DNA of 64,000 nucleotides, from the NCBI GenBank assembly GCA_022844125.1, contig JALHMI010000004.1:290777-354776 (forward strand), given 5' to 3'. Source of the DNA: Pirellulales bacterium (GTDB lineage: Bacteria > Planctomycetota > Planctomycetia > Pirellulales > PALSA-1355). The notes beneath the pieces were generated by a model. The model did not search any database. It had not been told where the DNA came from and was given only the letters and a program-made list of their open reading frames with translations. This document shows positions 38,373 to 47,410 of this stretch, piece by piece. The position numbers and the translations under genes were made by a program. Within the stretch, counting starts at the first letter, position 1. Each line of letters begins with the position of its first letter.

Positions 38373-39626
38373 CTATTCACCCAAACCGACGATGGCGGCA
38401 TAGAGAAAGAACGCCAGCGTGGCGAGCAGCACCAGGGTGGTTGGCCAGGCGTTGCGATAGCGCTCGCCCACCCAGCGTGCGCGAGCGTTGAGCAGCAGCA
38501 GGACCGCGGCCACCAGCGGCACGAACGCCGCCCCGACGATCGCGTTTGTCTGCTGCATGGCTCGAAATCCGCTGAGCCACATTCCCAGCATGGGCACGAT
38601 GGCGAGCGCATAGAGATATCCACGATAGGCGAGCGTTGCAGTCAACAAGCGGCCCTCGGTGCGCTCGTGGCCGCGAAGCTGACTCCACAGATCCGCAAAC
38701 AAGTAAGGAATGCTTTGCCAGACGCCAAACAGGCTGGTGAACACGGCGCTCCACGCGCCCGCCAAAAAGACCCACCTCATGATCGGACCGCCCGCGCCGA
38801 AAGCCTGCTCCAGCCGATCGGCCATGGCGACAACAAGCCGCGCGCCGCCCCCCTCAAGCGCGCCCAGCGAGTTTCCAATGACGACCATCGAGATACCGAA
38901 CAGAGCCGTGGCGAGATACCCCACGGCCAGATCAAACCGGCACAGGGGCAGTAATTCGGTTCCGGTGCGGCCTTCTTCGCGAATCCAGTAACCGTAACAG
39001 AGAATCGTGACCGTGCCGCCGACGCCGCCGATCAGCGCGATCGTCCAGGCTGTTCCGCCCGGTGGAATGCGCGGCACGACGAGGCCCGCGAATACTTTGC
39101 CGGCGTCGGGCTGCAGGGCGATCGCGGTAGCTAGCACGGAAAAGAACATCACGCCGACGCAGACGTTCATCACTTTCTCGAACAGCCGATACCCGCCGAT
39201 CCGCACGAGTACGACGGCCGCCAGGCTGTGCAGGGCGCCATAGATCACTTTGTCCAGGGCGGCAGCACTTTCGCTCGTTCCCGAGAGCGGGAGGATCGCA
39301 TGGCTGGTCACGCCGACCGCGCTCATCAGCGCGGCCGAAACGAAAAAGCTCCACACGAGCAAATAGACGAGAAAAAACCAGCCAGCGAATCGGCCCAGAT
39401 GGAGCACGCATCCTTCGAGCAGCGTGAGGCCGGTAGCGAGTTGCCAGCGAGTGAGCCCCTCGTTGAGCACGAACTTGAGGAAAGCACCGACGAGTACGGC
39501 CCACAGCACGGCGAGGCCGAGCGCGCTGCCGGTGAAGGAAGCCGTGGCCAGATCTCCAGCGCCCACCCCGGTCGCTGCGACGAGCAGCCCGGGCCCCAAT
39601 CCACGAAGCAGCGTTTTCGTGCGCAT
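38373..39626 (-). CDS. Divergent Nramp-family transporter
   Basis: A 417-residue membrane protein with about 11 predicted helices and the Nramp opening GLGPGLLVAATGVGAGDL. Canonical Nramp transporters carry DPGN in helix 1 and MPH in helix 6 to hold Mn2+ or Fe2+. Here the helix-1 site reads GAGD and helix 6 contains CYGYWIREEG, so neither metal motif is conserved. It therefore belongs to a side branch whose substrate is uncertain. The start at MRTKTLL is chosen because the family begins there. It lies 104 bp downstream of the PilZ gene. Confidence 0.82.
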   Translation of the reverse strand: MRTKTLLRGLGPGLLVAATGVGAGDLATASFTGSALGLAVLWAVLVGAFLKFVLNEGLTRWQLATGLTLLEGCVLHLGRFAGWFFLVYLLVWSFFVSAALMSAVGVTSHAILPLSGTSESAAALDKVIYGALHSLAAVVLVRIGGYRLFEKVMNVCVGVMFFSVLATAIALQPDAGKVFAGLVVPRIPPGGTAWTIALIGGVGGTVTILCYGYWIREEGRTGTELLPLCRFDLAVGYLATALFGISMVVIGNSLGALEGGGARLVVAMADRLEQAFGAGGPIMRWVFLAGAWSAVFTSLFGVWQSIPYLFADLWSQLRGHERTEGRLLTATLAYRGYLYALAIVPMLGMWLSGFRAMQQTNAIVGAAFVPLVAAVLLLLNARARWVGERYRNAWPTTLVLLATLAFFLYAAIVGLGE

Positions 39627-39730
39627 GGCGAAGCGTGGTGGGCAGAAGGAGCGGCGCGGAAGAAGGATGGTGTCCTGGCTGCAGGCCGTTATAGAGGTTC
39701 GCCGAGCGCGATTCCAGCCTGCGGGCGTCG

Positions 39731-40810
39731 TCACTCGCCGTCGTTTTGCATCGTGTGCTCGAGGGCCAGCAGGAGTTTCCGCTGCTCGCTGGTCAACCGG
39801 TTAAGCACCCGACGATTGAGAGTCAGTTCGTTGGGCACGTCACCCTGGTCAGCGGTTCGATGTTCGACGACAAGTCGCTTCAGCCAGGCCTGCTGAGCAT
39901 GCGTCAATTGCAGCCGTTGTGCGATGTCATGCCGCAGCAGGAATTCGGGCGTCGCCAAGCGAACCGTCGATTCGTCGAACGAACTGAGCACGCCGCTGAG
40001 TTCATCGGCGACATCTTCCATCTCATCTGCCGCCATGCGGCCAAGTGTCTTGACGGTTGGCGCGGCGGAGCGCGTGATCACGGCCTGCCGGGCTCGGGGT
40101 GGCTCTTCGGGCGCCGACGAAGCAGTTCGCTCAAGTGGTCGCGAAGCGACATGCTCGGCCAGCGGCGGCGCTTCGACAATCTCCGTTGAACTCTGCACGG
40201 TAGACGCCGCGGCCTGAGCGGCCTGGGAAGCGACCCACTGGGCTTGTGGGGCGAGGTTGAGCGACTTGTTGACTGGCGCAACGCGCGCTTCCGAATCGTC
40301 GTTCTTAAGTGGATTCAAGGCATACGCGCCGTCGAGCTTCCGCATCACCGAGATTCCCACCAGCGCCAGCGCTGCCAGAAAGCCGACCGCCGCCAGCAGC
40401 AGACTGTTCTTGCGCAGCATCACGAGCGGCCGGCGGAAGCGGCTGCGAATGCCTTGGTAGCGATGAAAGTCGACCAGATGTTCCGGCAATCGTTCCAGCC
40501 CCAGCCGAGAATGCCCTTCGAGCGTGCCGCCGGTCATCTGTTCGACACCGATGTCCTCCATCTCGACGAACGCCACGCGCACCGGAATCCACTGATCGCC
40601 GACAAGCAGTTCCAATTGATCGCCGATGCGGCACTGGGTTGGCCCGGCGAAAGTAACGGCGTAACCGCCCGCCGACTCGTCGAGCACGGTTACGCCGAAG
40701 GCCGACCTGCCGGCGCGCAGTATGCCTTCGCTGCGCGGACCATGGACTGGAAAGCGAAATGCTGTGCGGCGCTCGGGTAGAGCTTCGCGTTTGCGTCGAA
40801 ATCGGGCCAT
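39731..40810 (-). CDS. PilZ-domain membrane protein
   Basis: A 359-residue protein. The N-terminal PilZ domain (about 12-110) has both halves of the c-di-GMP site: RxxxR at 15-19 (RTAFR) and DxSxxG at 44-49 (DESAGG). A single membrane helix follows at about 137-155 (LLLAAVGFLAALALVGISV), so the PilZ domain should be cytoplasmic and the rest extracytoplasmic. The C-terminal half is Ala/Ser-rich and then ends in helical sequence. It sits 302 bp downstream of the diguanylate cyclase, at the end of the polysaccharide locus, and probably relays c-di-GMP to it. Confidence 0.82.
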   Translation of the reverse strand: MARFRRKREALPERRTAFRFPVHGPRSEGILRAGRSAFGVTVLDESAGGYAVTFAGPTQCRIGDQLELLVGDQWIPVRVAFVEMEDIGVEQMTGGTLEGHSRLGLERLPEHLVDFHRYQGIRSRFRRPLVMLRKNSLLLAAVGFLAALALVGISVMRKLDGAYALNPLKNDDSEARVAPVNKSLNLAPQAQWVASQAAQAAASTVQSSTEIVEAPPLAEHVASRPLERTASSAPEEPPRARQAVITRSAAPTVKTLGRMAADEMEDVADELSGVLSSFDESTVRLATPEFLLRHDIAQRLQLTHAQQAWLKRLVVEHRTADQGDVPNELTLNRRVLNRLTSEQRKLLLALEHTMQNDGE

Positions 40811-41112
40811 AGCTTGGTGGTGCCAAACTGGTGTGAGCGCGAGCTGAGATCAAAGAGGCATTCGACGGTTCGTCCTCCCCGACCACCGGCTACTCTCAAC
40901 CATACGTTAGAAAATCCGCTGCGGCGGGCTGAAATCAGGCCCAAGCCCCTACTCAGGGACCGGCCGATCTGCCATTCGGCGGAGATTGACCAGCGGGCGC
41001 GCGGCCGGCGGCGGATCCTGTGTACCGCCATCGGTGAGCGGCCAAAGGCGACGGTTCAAGGCCATGGTCGACACGATCCACGCAAAGCGCGAATTCAGGC
41101 AGGAAGGCGACC
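40811..41112. promoter_or_regulatory. Spacer upstream of the PilZ gene
   Basis: This 302-bp gap lies between the diguanylate cyclase stop and the PilZ start, both on the minus strand. No gene is visible. It is long enough for a separate promoter for the PilZ gene, but no element can be named. Confidence 0.35.
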
Positions 41113-42006
41113 TTAGTGCGGATGCCTCTTGCGCCGGGCCGCCTTTGCCCGGTACATCGCGCGGTCGGCTTCATCGAGCACTTCCGCGGCCGGACGCGTG
41201 CCGTCTCCGAACGCGCGACCGATGCTGGCCGTGGCTGCAATCCACTGGCCGCCAAGCTCGAGAGGCGCGGCGAGCATTGTGCGCAGCCGCCTGGCCAGTC
41301 GAGCCAGTTGCGGCGCGGTGATATCGTCCACGACGATCACAAACTCGTCGCCGCCATAACGCGCGACCAGATCGCCCGGTCGCACCGCGGTTTTCAGTCG
41401 CTCCGCGACGACCGCCAGTACGCAGTCGCCCGCCGCGTGCCCCCAACCATCATTGAGCGTCTTGAACCCATCGAGATCGATGAACAGGACGGCATACGGA
41501 TGGCCCGTTTCGAGTGTTTGTGCCTCCACCTCCTGCAAGCGGGCCGCCAGTGCCGCGCGCGTGGGAAGCCCGGTGAGAAAGTCACGCTCCGCTGAGCCGG
41601 ATTCGAGTTGCGCAGCGAGTGCGCCTCGCGCCGACCGAAGTATTGCGATGGTTTGCAACTCGCCTGCTGCCGACGGATAAAACGAAAGTTCCAGCTTGAC
41701 TTTCGAGCCATGTGAGCGATCGAGCAGCATCGTCACCTGCGTGGACGAGGTGGACTCGAGCATTCCCGCGGCGGCGCGGAGCCGCGCCGCTGCGGTCGGC
41801 GGCAGCACATTCGTCAGGAACGATCCGCGAGGCGCGGGGTGCCCCAGCAGTTCGATTGCCCGCGCGTTCGCGGCAAGGACCTCGAGATTCGGCCCGAGCA
41901 ACAACACTCCATCGTCAACCAGCTCGAGCGCCGCGGTGAGAGCTGCGACACTGATGGCCGAGCCCTTGGCGATGCGACCAGCGACAGACGCGTGCAGCAT
42001 CATCAT
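41113..42006 (-). CDS. Diguanylate cyclase with PAS-like sensor
   Basis: A 297-residue protein. An N-terminal PAS-like domain (about 20-130, ALELVDDGVLLLGPN) precedes a GGDEF domain with the active motif GGDEF at 218-222 (RYGGDEFVIV) and the inhibitory RxxD site at 209-212 (RPGD), the correct five residues ahead. It should make c-di-GMP and be subject to product inhibition. It begins 6 bp after the last GT2 gene, so it is part of, or read through from, the polysaccharide operon. Confidence 0.93.
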   Translation of the reverse strand: MMMLHASVAGRIAKGSAISVAALTAALELVDDGVLLLGPNLEVLAANARAIELLGHPAPRGSFLTNVLPPTAAARLRAAAGMLESTSSTQVTMLLDRSHGSKVKLELSFYPSAAGELQTIAILRSARGALAAQLESGSAERDFLTGLPTRAALAARLQEVEAQTLETGHPYAVLFIDLDGFKTLNDGWGHAAGDCVLAVVAERLKTAVRPGDLVARYGGDEFVIVVDDITAPQLARLARRLRTMLAAPLELGGQWIAATASIGRAFGDGTRPAAEVLDEADRAMYRAKAARRKRHPH

Positions 42007-42012
42007 ACGACC

Positions 42013-43074
42013 TCAGTCTTCCTGCAGTCGACCCGAGAAGGCCGCCAGTTGAGCCGTTGCGCGACCGTAAGCTGGCCCCTGTGACTGGCGCGAGCCGCCC
42101 AGGTACGAAAGGGCCTTCTCGCCCATGTTGGTTCCGAGCTGGTTGCCGAGCAACTGGCGACGTTTCATGATGGCGCATTTGAGCGTCCGATTGCCGAGCA
42201 GGCTCAGGCCGCCCAGGACGTAGCCGCCGGGATAGCAGGGCGCAGTGTGCATGGCCCGGGCGAAATATTGCTTGGCGATGTGCTGTCGATCGAGAACGGC
42301 GTGTTTAGCGCCATGCGCGCAGTAAGTACGAGCGCGTTCGAGCGCGGGCAAGGCCGCAAATTCTGGCGTTCGCATGATGCGCTGTTGCACTTCGAGTTCG
42401 GCGCGCAAGGTTTCGACCAGGCCGGTGTGCACGGTCATCAGTTCGTGATAGCGGTAGCACATCAGCGGCTCGTCGACGTACTGGAACTCCCAATGCCCTG
42501 CGAGCCGTCGCCAGAAGTCATAGTCCTCGGCATGACTCATCGTCTGATCGAAGCGTGTGGAGCCAATCGCCGCCCGCCGCGCCAGGGACGACACCGTAAG
42601 GAAGCAGCGCCGCGAGAGCTCACCCAGAACCATGCCCGAGGGGCGCGGGCCAGGCATCGCGCCGGTGTAGACTTCGACCGCCTGCCCCTTGGCGTCGACG
42701 ATCAGGGCGTCGGTATACACCACGCCGATCTGGGGACTGGCAGCCATCACGGCAGCGCAGCGCTCGAGGTTCGTCGGCAGCAGCAGGTCGTCTGAATCGA
42801 GAAACATGATCGAGTCGCCGCGGGCTTCTTCGAGGCCCACGTTGCGGGCAGCCGATCGACCGCGATTGCGCTGGCGAATGATGCGCACCGGAGCGGCGTA
42901 TTTCGCCAGAATCTCTGGTGTCTCATCGGTCGAGCCGTCGTCGATGACCAGGATTTCGTCCGGCAATCGGGTTTGGTTCAGCGCGCTGTCGATCGCGTCG
43001 CGAATGTACTTCGCGCGGTTGTACGTCGGAATGATGACTGAGATATTCAGATCCGCGGGGGAGTTTACGGACAT
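42013..43074 (-). CDS. Family 2 glycosyltransferase (copy A)
   Basis: A 353-residue GT-A enzyme with SVIIPTYNRAKYIRDAI, the nucleotide site LVIDDGSTDE, the DxD-like FLDSDD and EDYDFWRRLA. It transfers an unidentified sugar to a growing polysaccharide. The gene overlaps the preceding flippase by 10 bp in another frame. Throughout its length it is similar to the C-terminal part of the fused protein at 50013-52433, so the two are paralogs. It lacks membrane helices, so it acts at the cytoplasmic face. Confidence 0.93.
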   Translation of the reverse strand: MSVNSPADLNISVIIPTYNRAKYIRDAIDSALNQTRLPDEILVIDDGSTDETPEILAKYAAPVRIIRQRNRGRSAARNVGLEEARGDSIMFLDSDDLLLPTNLERCAAVMAASPQIGVVYTDALIVDAKGQAVEVYTGAMPGPRPSGMVLGELSRRCFLTVSSLARRAAIGSTRFDQTMSHAEDYDFWRRLAGHWEFQYVDEPLMCYRYHELMTVHTGLVETLRAELEVQQRIMRTPEFAALPALERARTYCAHGAKHAVLDRQHIAKQYFARAMHTAPCYPGGYVLGGLSLLGNRTLKCAIMKRRQLLGNQLGTNMGEKALSYLGGSRQSQGPAYGRATAQLAAFSGRLQED

Positions 43075-44456
43075 GGATGCGCCTCGTTCGAGATGGGAGT
43101 TTGCCTGGGCAGAGTGTTGAGGACGTGTTGCAGGGTGAAGACGCGGACGGTGGCAGCAAACGTTGCCCCGGCCAGTGTGGCCAGTGCCGCGCCCCACGCG
43201 CCCTGAGCGGGCACGAGCAGAAGCGAGAGGAGAATGGTCGTAAACGCGCCGCATAAATCGGCAAGAAAGTTAGCCCGGGGGCGATCGACGGCCCACAGTC
43301 CGATGCCGGACACCATGCCCACTGCGGTGGCGATACTGACAAACGCCAGCGTGGCTAGAACGGGGCCGCTGTGCTCGAAGTCCTCGCCATAGGCGAGCTC
43401 CGCCAGCCAAGGACCGGTGGCCCATACGAATAGTGCGAAAGGCACCAGGGCCAGCGTGAGCAGGAGGACGCTCGGCACGAGTACGCGTCGCAGCGACTGT
43501 GAGCCACCTTCAACAAACGCCTGCGCGGCGCGCGGCGTCAGGAAGCGATCCACGCCGGTGAGCAGTAGTGTGGAAAGGCCGATCAGCGTGGTGCAGGCGC
43601 CGAACAAGCCGGCCGCCGCCGTACCCGCTGCCGCGCCAACAACCCATACCATCACATAAGGCACGAGGTTGTGCACCAGGTAGCTGCGCAGGGCCCAGCG
43701 GCCGAATGCCCAATTGTGTTTCCAATCGGCAAGGTATCGCCTTGGGTCATAAACAGTTCTGGGGGTGCGGGCCAGGAACCAGCCCAGCGAAGCCAGGCCG
43801 CAGGCGGCGCCCATCACCAGAAAGATCGCACCAAGCGCGAGGCGGTCGAAGTAGGCCAGGGCGAGCAGACCACTGAGTTGCACGGCCGCTACGCTTACGT
43901 CGATGGCCAGTGCGGTCGCGAAATCGAGATCGGCAAATGCGAAGCGGCGAATCCACTCGCGCAATAGCATTAGCGGCCCGGCGGCCACGAGCGCCACGAG
44001 CGCGGGTAGGATTGCCGAGCCACCCACTGCCGTCAGCGCGAGGATCGCCAGCAGCAATAGCCCAACGGCTGCGAGCGTGACGACGGCGTGATGCATCCAG
44101 ACGCTGCCTGCATAAGCTGCGCGTGCGGCACCCTGGTAACGCCTCGAGTAGATCGTGTATGGCGCCGCAATTATGTGCTCGTGCACGCCCAGCGAGATCA
44201 GCACGATGGTAAGCGACAGGTAATACAGCCCGACTTCATCCGGCGCGCATGCCCGATTGATGATGATCGCGGTGAAGAAGCTGGTGGCGCTGACGACCCC
44301 CTGGTCGACAAGGGACAAACCTCCGCGCCAGGCGGAGGGGAATCGGTTGACAAAATTAATGGCGCGTCCTCGAAGCCCTGGCGGTGCCGCGATGGGAACT
44401 TCAACCTCGAACGTCGGCGTGGAAGCTTTATGCAATTCGACAAGTTCAGTGCTCAT
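43065..44456 (-). CDS. Wzx-type polysaccharide flippase (copy A)
   Basis: A 463-residue protein with about 12-14 predicted membrane helices of the MATE/Wzx group (GGLSLVDQGVVSATSFFTAI at the start, then EVGLYYLSLTIVL). It moves lipid-linked sugar repeat units across the membrane. The start overlaps the deacetylase stop (ATGA), and the end overlaps the GT2. It is a clear paralog of the N-terminal part of the fused protein at 50013-52433, sharing motifs such as GPLMLLRE.IRR and MGAAC.(I/L)ASLGWF. Confidence 0.9.
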   Translation of the reverse strand: MSTELVELHKASTPTFEVEVPIAAPPGLRGRAINFVNRFPSAWRGGLSLVDQGVVSATSFFTAIIINRACAPDEVGLYYLSLTIVLISLGVHEHIIAAPYTIYSRRYQGAARAAYAGSVWMHHAVVTLAAVGLLLLAILALTAVGGSAILPALVALVAAGPLMLLREWIRRFAFADLDFATALAIDVSVAAVQLSGLLALAYFDRLALGAIFLVMGAACGLASLGWFLARTPRTVYDPRRYLADWKHNWAFGRWALRSYLVHNLVPYVMVWVVGAAAGTAAAGLFGACTTLIGLSTLLLTGVDRFLTPRAAQAFVEGGSQSLRRVLVPSVLLLTLALVPFALFVWATGPWLAELAYGEDFEHSGPVLATLAFVSIATAVGMVSGIGLWAVDRPRANFLADLCGAFTTILLSLLLVPAQGAWGAALATLAGATFAATVRVFTLQHVLNTLPRQTPISNEAHPCP

Positions 44457-45457
44457 GGCTGGACAGTCTCCTCGAACGCCAGCGCCGGCGGATTGACTGG
44501 CGCGGTCGCTAGGTCGGAGTGCGGCACCGAGTCACGCCCCAGCCAGCGAGCCAGCGGCTGTTTGACCGCCCGGATCGCCGCGGAGACAGGCTCATACCAG
44601 CCGGCGAGCTTCGCGGCGATCATTGCGGCGCTGTCATCGGCCGCGACGTTGAAGCGTCCCCAGTCCAGCGGATTCGCCTCCGGCACAATGCACGCGAAGC
44701 GAGTCGTCAACGCACAGCTTACGCCGAGCTCTCGCGCGGACTGCACCAGTTCGGAGGTTGCGATGCCGAACGGAAAGGCGAACGCCGGGTTCCGGATGCC
44801 GAACTTCTCGCAGAGCACCTGCAGGCACTGACTGAGGTCCGCTTGGAACGCTTTCTGGCGACCGGCAAAGAACCCATGGGTGTGCGTGTGCGCGCCCAGT
44901 TCAATCAGCCCGCTGGCAAGCAACTCGTCACATTGCCGCGTGCTGAGCGGTCGCCAGGAGTCGGCGGGCACACTGGTCGAACCGGCGAGGCTCCAGTCGT
45001 CGCTGGGAAACGGATCGGCGCTGTCGAGGAACGCCGTGGCCAGAAAGATCGTGGCCGGCACACCGAGTTCCTGCAGCACCGGGAGTGCCGCGGTGAGATT
45101 ATTCTCGTAGCCGTCATCGAACGTGACGACAAAGGCATTTGTCGGGATCGCCACACCCGCCCGATGCGCTGCCAGTGCTTTGGCCAATGGCCAAGGTTCG
45201 TAACCGCGCGCGAGTAGCCCGGCGAGTTGTACTCGAAGTTGCTCGGGCGCGACGTTGTAGGTGGGCGCTGCCAGGCCGGCTACCCGCCGTGCCACGCGAT
45301 GGTACATCAGGATGCCAAAGCCGCTGGTGCGCGGACGGCGAGAGATGGTATGCAGTACGAGGGCCGCGCGGCTGGCGCCCCAGACGGCACAGGCGCGCAA
45401 GCGATCCGGTGGGATCCCTCCCGAATTCACGCGCGTGCTGTTGCCTGAAGTGCGCAT
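44453..45457 (-). CDS. Polysaccharide deacetylase (copy A)
   Basis: A 334-residue NodB-type domain with the start motif FGILMYHRV, then TFDDGYENN (metal and catalytic Asp) and the HTHTHGFF metal-binding His. It removes acetyl groups from sugar units or modifies a carrier-linked saccharide. The stop overlaps the flippase start. It is about half identical by eye to the deacetylase at 52430-53443, with the same neighbours in the same order. Confidence 0.9.
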   Translation of the reverse strand: MRTSGNSTRVNSGGIPPDRLRACAVWGASRAALVLHTISRRPRTSGFGILMYHRVARRVAGLAAPTYNVAPEQLRVQLAGLLARGYEPWPLAKALAAHRAGVAIPTNAFVVTFDDGYENNLTAALPVLQELGVPATIFLATAFLDSADPFPSDDWSLAGSTSVPADSWRPLSTRQCDELLASGLIELGAHTHTHGFFAGRQKAFQADLSQCLQVLCEKFGIRNPAFAFPFGIATSELVQSARELGVSCALTTRFACIVPEANPLDWGRFNVAADDSAAMIAAKLAGWYEPVSAAIRAVKQPLARWLGRDSVPHSDLATAPVNPPALAFEETVQP

Positions 45458-45474
45458 GGGTCTCTAGTCGCTGC

Positions 45475-46281
45475 CTAGCCGTATGAGAGTTCGTTAGCGG
45501 GTTGCACCGCGTCGTGCGGATCGAAGGATCGCAGCCGCATCTTCTGCAGCGCAAGATAGGTGAGATACAAGGGGTTCAACAGCACGTACCTGCGCCACAG
45601 CCGCTTCGGCTCGTGAACCAGGCGGAACAGCCACTCCAATCCGTTGCGCTGCATGAACTCCGGCGCCCGGGCCAGCTCGCCGGCGTGAAAGTTGAACGCT
45701 GCTCCAACGGCCAGGGCCGGCATCGAAAGCGCCTCGCGAAGTTCAAAGGCGAACACCTCCTGCCGCGGACAGCCGAGCCCGATCATGACGATCTTTGCGC
45801 CACTGGCCCGGATTTCTGCGACGAGTTCGGCCCGTTCCTCGGGCGTGATCTGGCGGAACTTTGAGGCCCTGGTGCCGGCGATGTCGAGTCCCGGCGCGGC
45901 TTTGTGAAGTTCGGCCGACAGCGTATCGAGCAGTTGCTGCGTACCGCCGAAGAGGAAGATCGGCACGCCGTCCTCAGCTGCTCGCTGGCAAGTCTTGAGC
46001 ATCAGCGTCGGCCCGTCGCAGCGCCGGCTGAGACCCAAGCCGTGCAGGAAATTGAGTCCCCACCGCACCGGCTGCCCGTCCGGCGTGAGCAGATCGAGCC
46101 GGTTCAAGCGGTAGCGGTGCACCGGATCGAGCACGCCGGTCATGAGTCCATGCACGGCGAGTGCCGAAACGGCCAGCGGCCGGCCTTCGCGCGCGGCGGA
46201 GAATATCTTATCGAGGGCGGCGTCGAAGTCGACGGCGTCGATGCGAATGCCCAAAACGTTATGTCGGCCGAGGTCAATCAT
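45475..46281 (-). CDS. WecG/TagA/CpsF family glycosyltransferase
   Basis: A 268-residue GT26 enzyme. It shows [22 protein letters not shown] (catalytic Asp region) and [11 protein letters not shown] (nucleotide-binding loop), and a C-terminal [17 protein letters not shown] that contacts the membrane. It adds a sugar to an undecaprenyl-linked intermediate, usually the second sugar. The start overlaps the epimerase stop (ATGA). The deacetylase starts 17 bp downstream. Confidence 0.93.
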   Translation of the reverse strand: MIDLGRHNVLGIRIDAVDFDAALDKIFSAAREGRPLAVSALAVHGLMTGVLDPVHRYRLNRLDLLTPDGQPVRWGLNFLHGLGLSRRCDGPTLMLKTCQRAAEDGVPIFLFGGTQQLLDTLSAELHKAAPGLDIAGTRASKFRQITPEERAELVAEIRASGAKIVMIGLGCPRQEVFAFELREALSMPALAVGAAFNFHAGELARAPEFMQRNGLEWLFRLVHEPKRLWRRYVLLNPLYLTYLALQKMRLRSFDPHDAVQPANELSYG

Positions 46282-47363
46282 TGGGGAACCGGCTCCTGGC
46301 GCTGCCAGCGCTCAGTGTTGGCTTCGTAGATTTCGGTCAGAATGTCGTGCACGTTGTATTCAAGCTGCCAATTCGGGTAGTCGTTCGAAAACTTACTGAC
46401 GTCGCTGATCCACCAGATGTGGTCACCGGCGCGGTTCTGCTCCTCGTAACTCCAGCTCATCTCACGTCCGGTGATCTGCTCGCACATCGCGATCGCTTCC
46501 AGCATCGAGCAATTGCTGTAACGTGCGCCGCCGATGTTGTAAACCGCGCCCGAGCGCGGGGCTTTGGCGAACTCGGCGAAGGCCGCGATCAGGTCGGCGC
46601 TATGGATGTTGTCGCGGACCTGCTTGCCCTGGTATCCGAACACGGTGTAGGGCGTGCCCGTTGCTGCGCACTTCATCAAGTAGGCGAGAAATCCGTGCAA
46701 CTGCGTGCCCGAGTGGCTGGGGCCGGTGAGGCAACCGCCGCGAAAGCAAGCGGTGTGCATGTCGAAGTAGCGGCCGTATTCCTGCACCATCACGTCGGCC
46801 GCGACTTTCGACGCGCCAAACACGCTGTGCATCGTCTGGTCGAGCGACATGTCCTCGCGAATACCGAGCGCATAGATGTGGTCGGGCTCGATCTCGAAGC
46901 GAGTTTCCTCCTCGACCAACGGCAGGCGGTTGGGCGTGTCGCCATAGACCTTGTTTGTCGAGGTGAAGATGAACGTCGCCGCGGGCGAGAACTGCCGCGT
47001 CGCTTCCAGCATGTTCAGCGTCCCCACGGCATTGACGCCGAAATCGGTCTTCGGCTCGCGGGCTGCCCAGTCGTGCGACGGCTGCGCGGCAGTGTGGACG
47101 ACCAGTTTGATGGCGCTGCCATAGAGCTTGAACAGCCGGTCGATCGATTCGCCATCGCGAATATCGGCCTCGACATGCTGGTAGCTGTTGCCCAGTTCGT
47201 TGCGGAGCCGTTCGGCCTGGCGCGCGGTGGATGCCTCGGCGCCGAAGAATCGCTGCCGCATGTTGTTGTCGATGCCAACGACGTGCATGCCGCGGCCGGC
47301 AAAATAGCGTGTGGCTTCCGAGCCGATCAGTCCGGCCGATCCTGTAATAATTGCGACACTCAT
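46278..47363 (-). CDS. NAD-dependent epimerase/dehydratase, catalytic Tyr replaced
   Basis: A 361-residue extended-SDR protein related to CDP-tyvelose epimerases. The nucleotide site is [10 protein letters not shown], and the body contains [19 protein letters not shown] and the [10 protein letters not shown] motif. The YxxxK motif reads FGASK (catalytic Tyr replaced by Phe). The Lys is kept, so NAD binding should be intact. The enzyme could use a nearby residue as base or have a different reaction. It probably makes or modifies the nucleotide sugar used by the neighbouring transferases. Confidence 0.85.
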   Translation of the reverse strand: MSVAIITGSAGLIGSEATRYFAGRGMHVVGIDNNMRQRFFGAEASTARQAERLRNELGNSYQHVEADIRDGESIDRLFKLYGSAIKLVVHTAAQPSHDWAAREPKTDFGVNAVGTLNMLEATRQFSPAATFIFTSTNKVYGDTPNRLPLVEEETRFEIEPDHIYALGIREDMSLDQTMHSVFGASKVAADVMVQEYGRYFDMHTACFRGGCLTGPSHSGTQLHGFLAYLMKCAATGTPYTVFGYQGKQVRDNIHSADLIAAFAEFAKAPRSGAVYNIGGARYSNCSMLEAIAMCEQITGREMSWSYEEQNRAGDHIWWISDVSKFSNDYPNWQLEYNVHDILTEIYEANTERWQRQEPVPQ

Positions 47364-47410
47364 GTCAAAAACCCGTTCCCGTTGGAGTAATGCGCCTCAG
47401 TTGAAATTCG

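Noticed and set aside
37890-38954. A 354-codon plus-strand frame across the intergenic stretch
   Set aside because: Most of it is antisense to the Nramp-like gene and the remainder has no start signal or recognisable sequence.
46161-47390. A 409-codon plus-strand frame
   Set aside because: It is antisense to the epimerase and shows no family features. Similar shadows over Wzy (48633-49952) and GumC (55652-56977) were rejected for the same reason.
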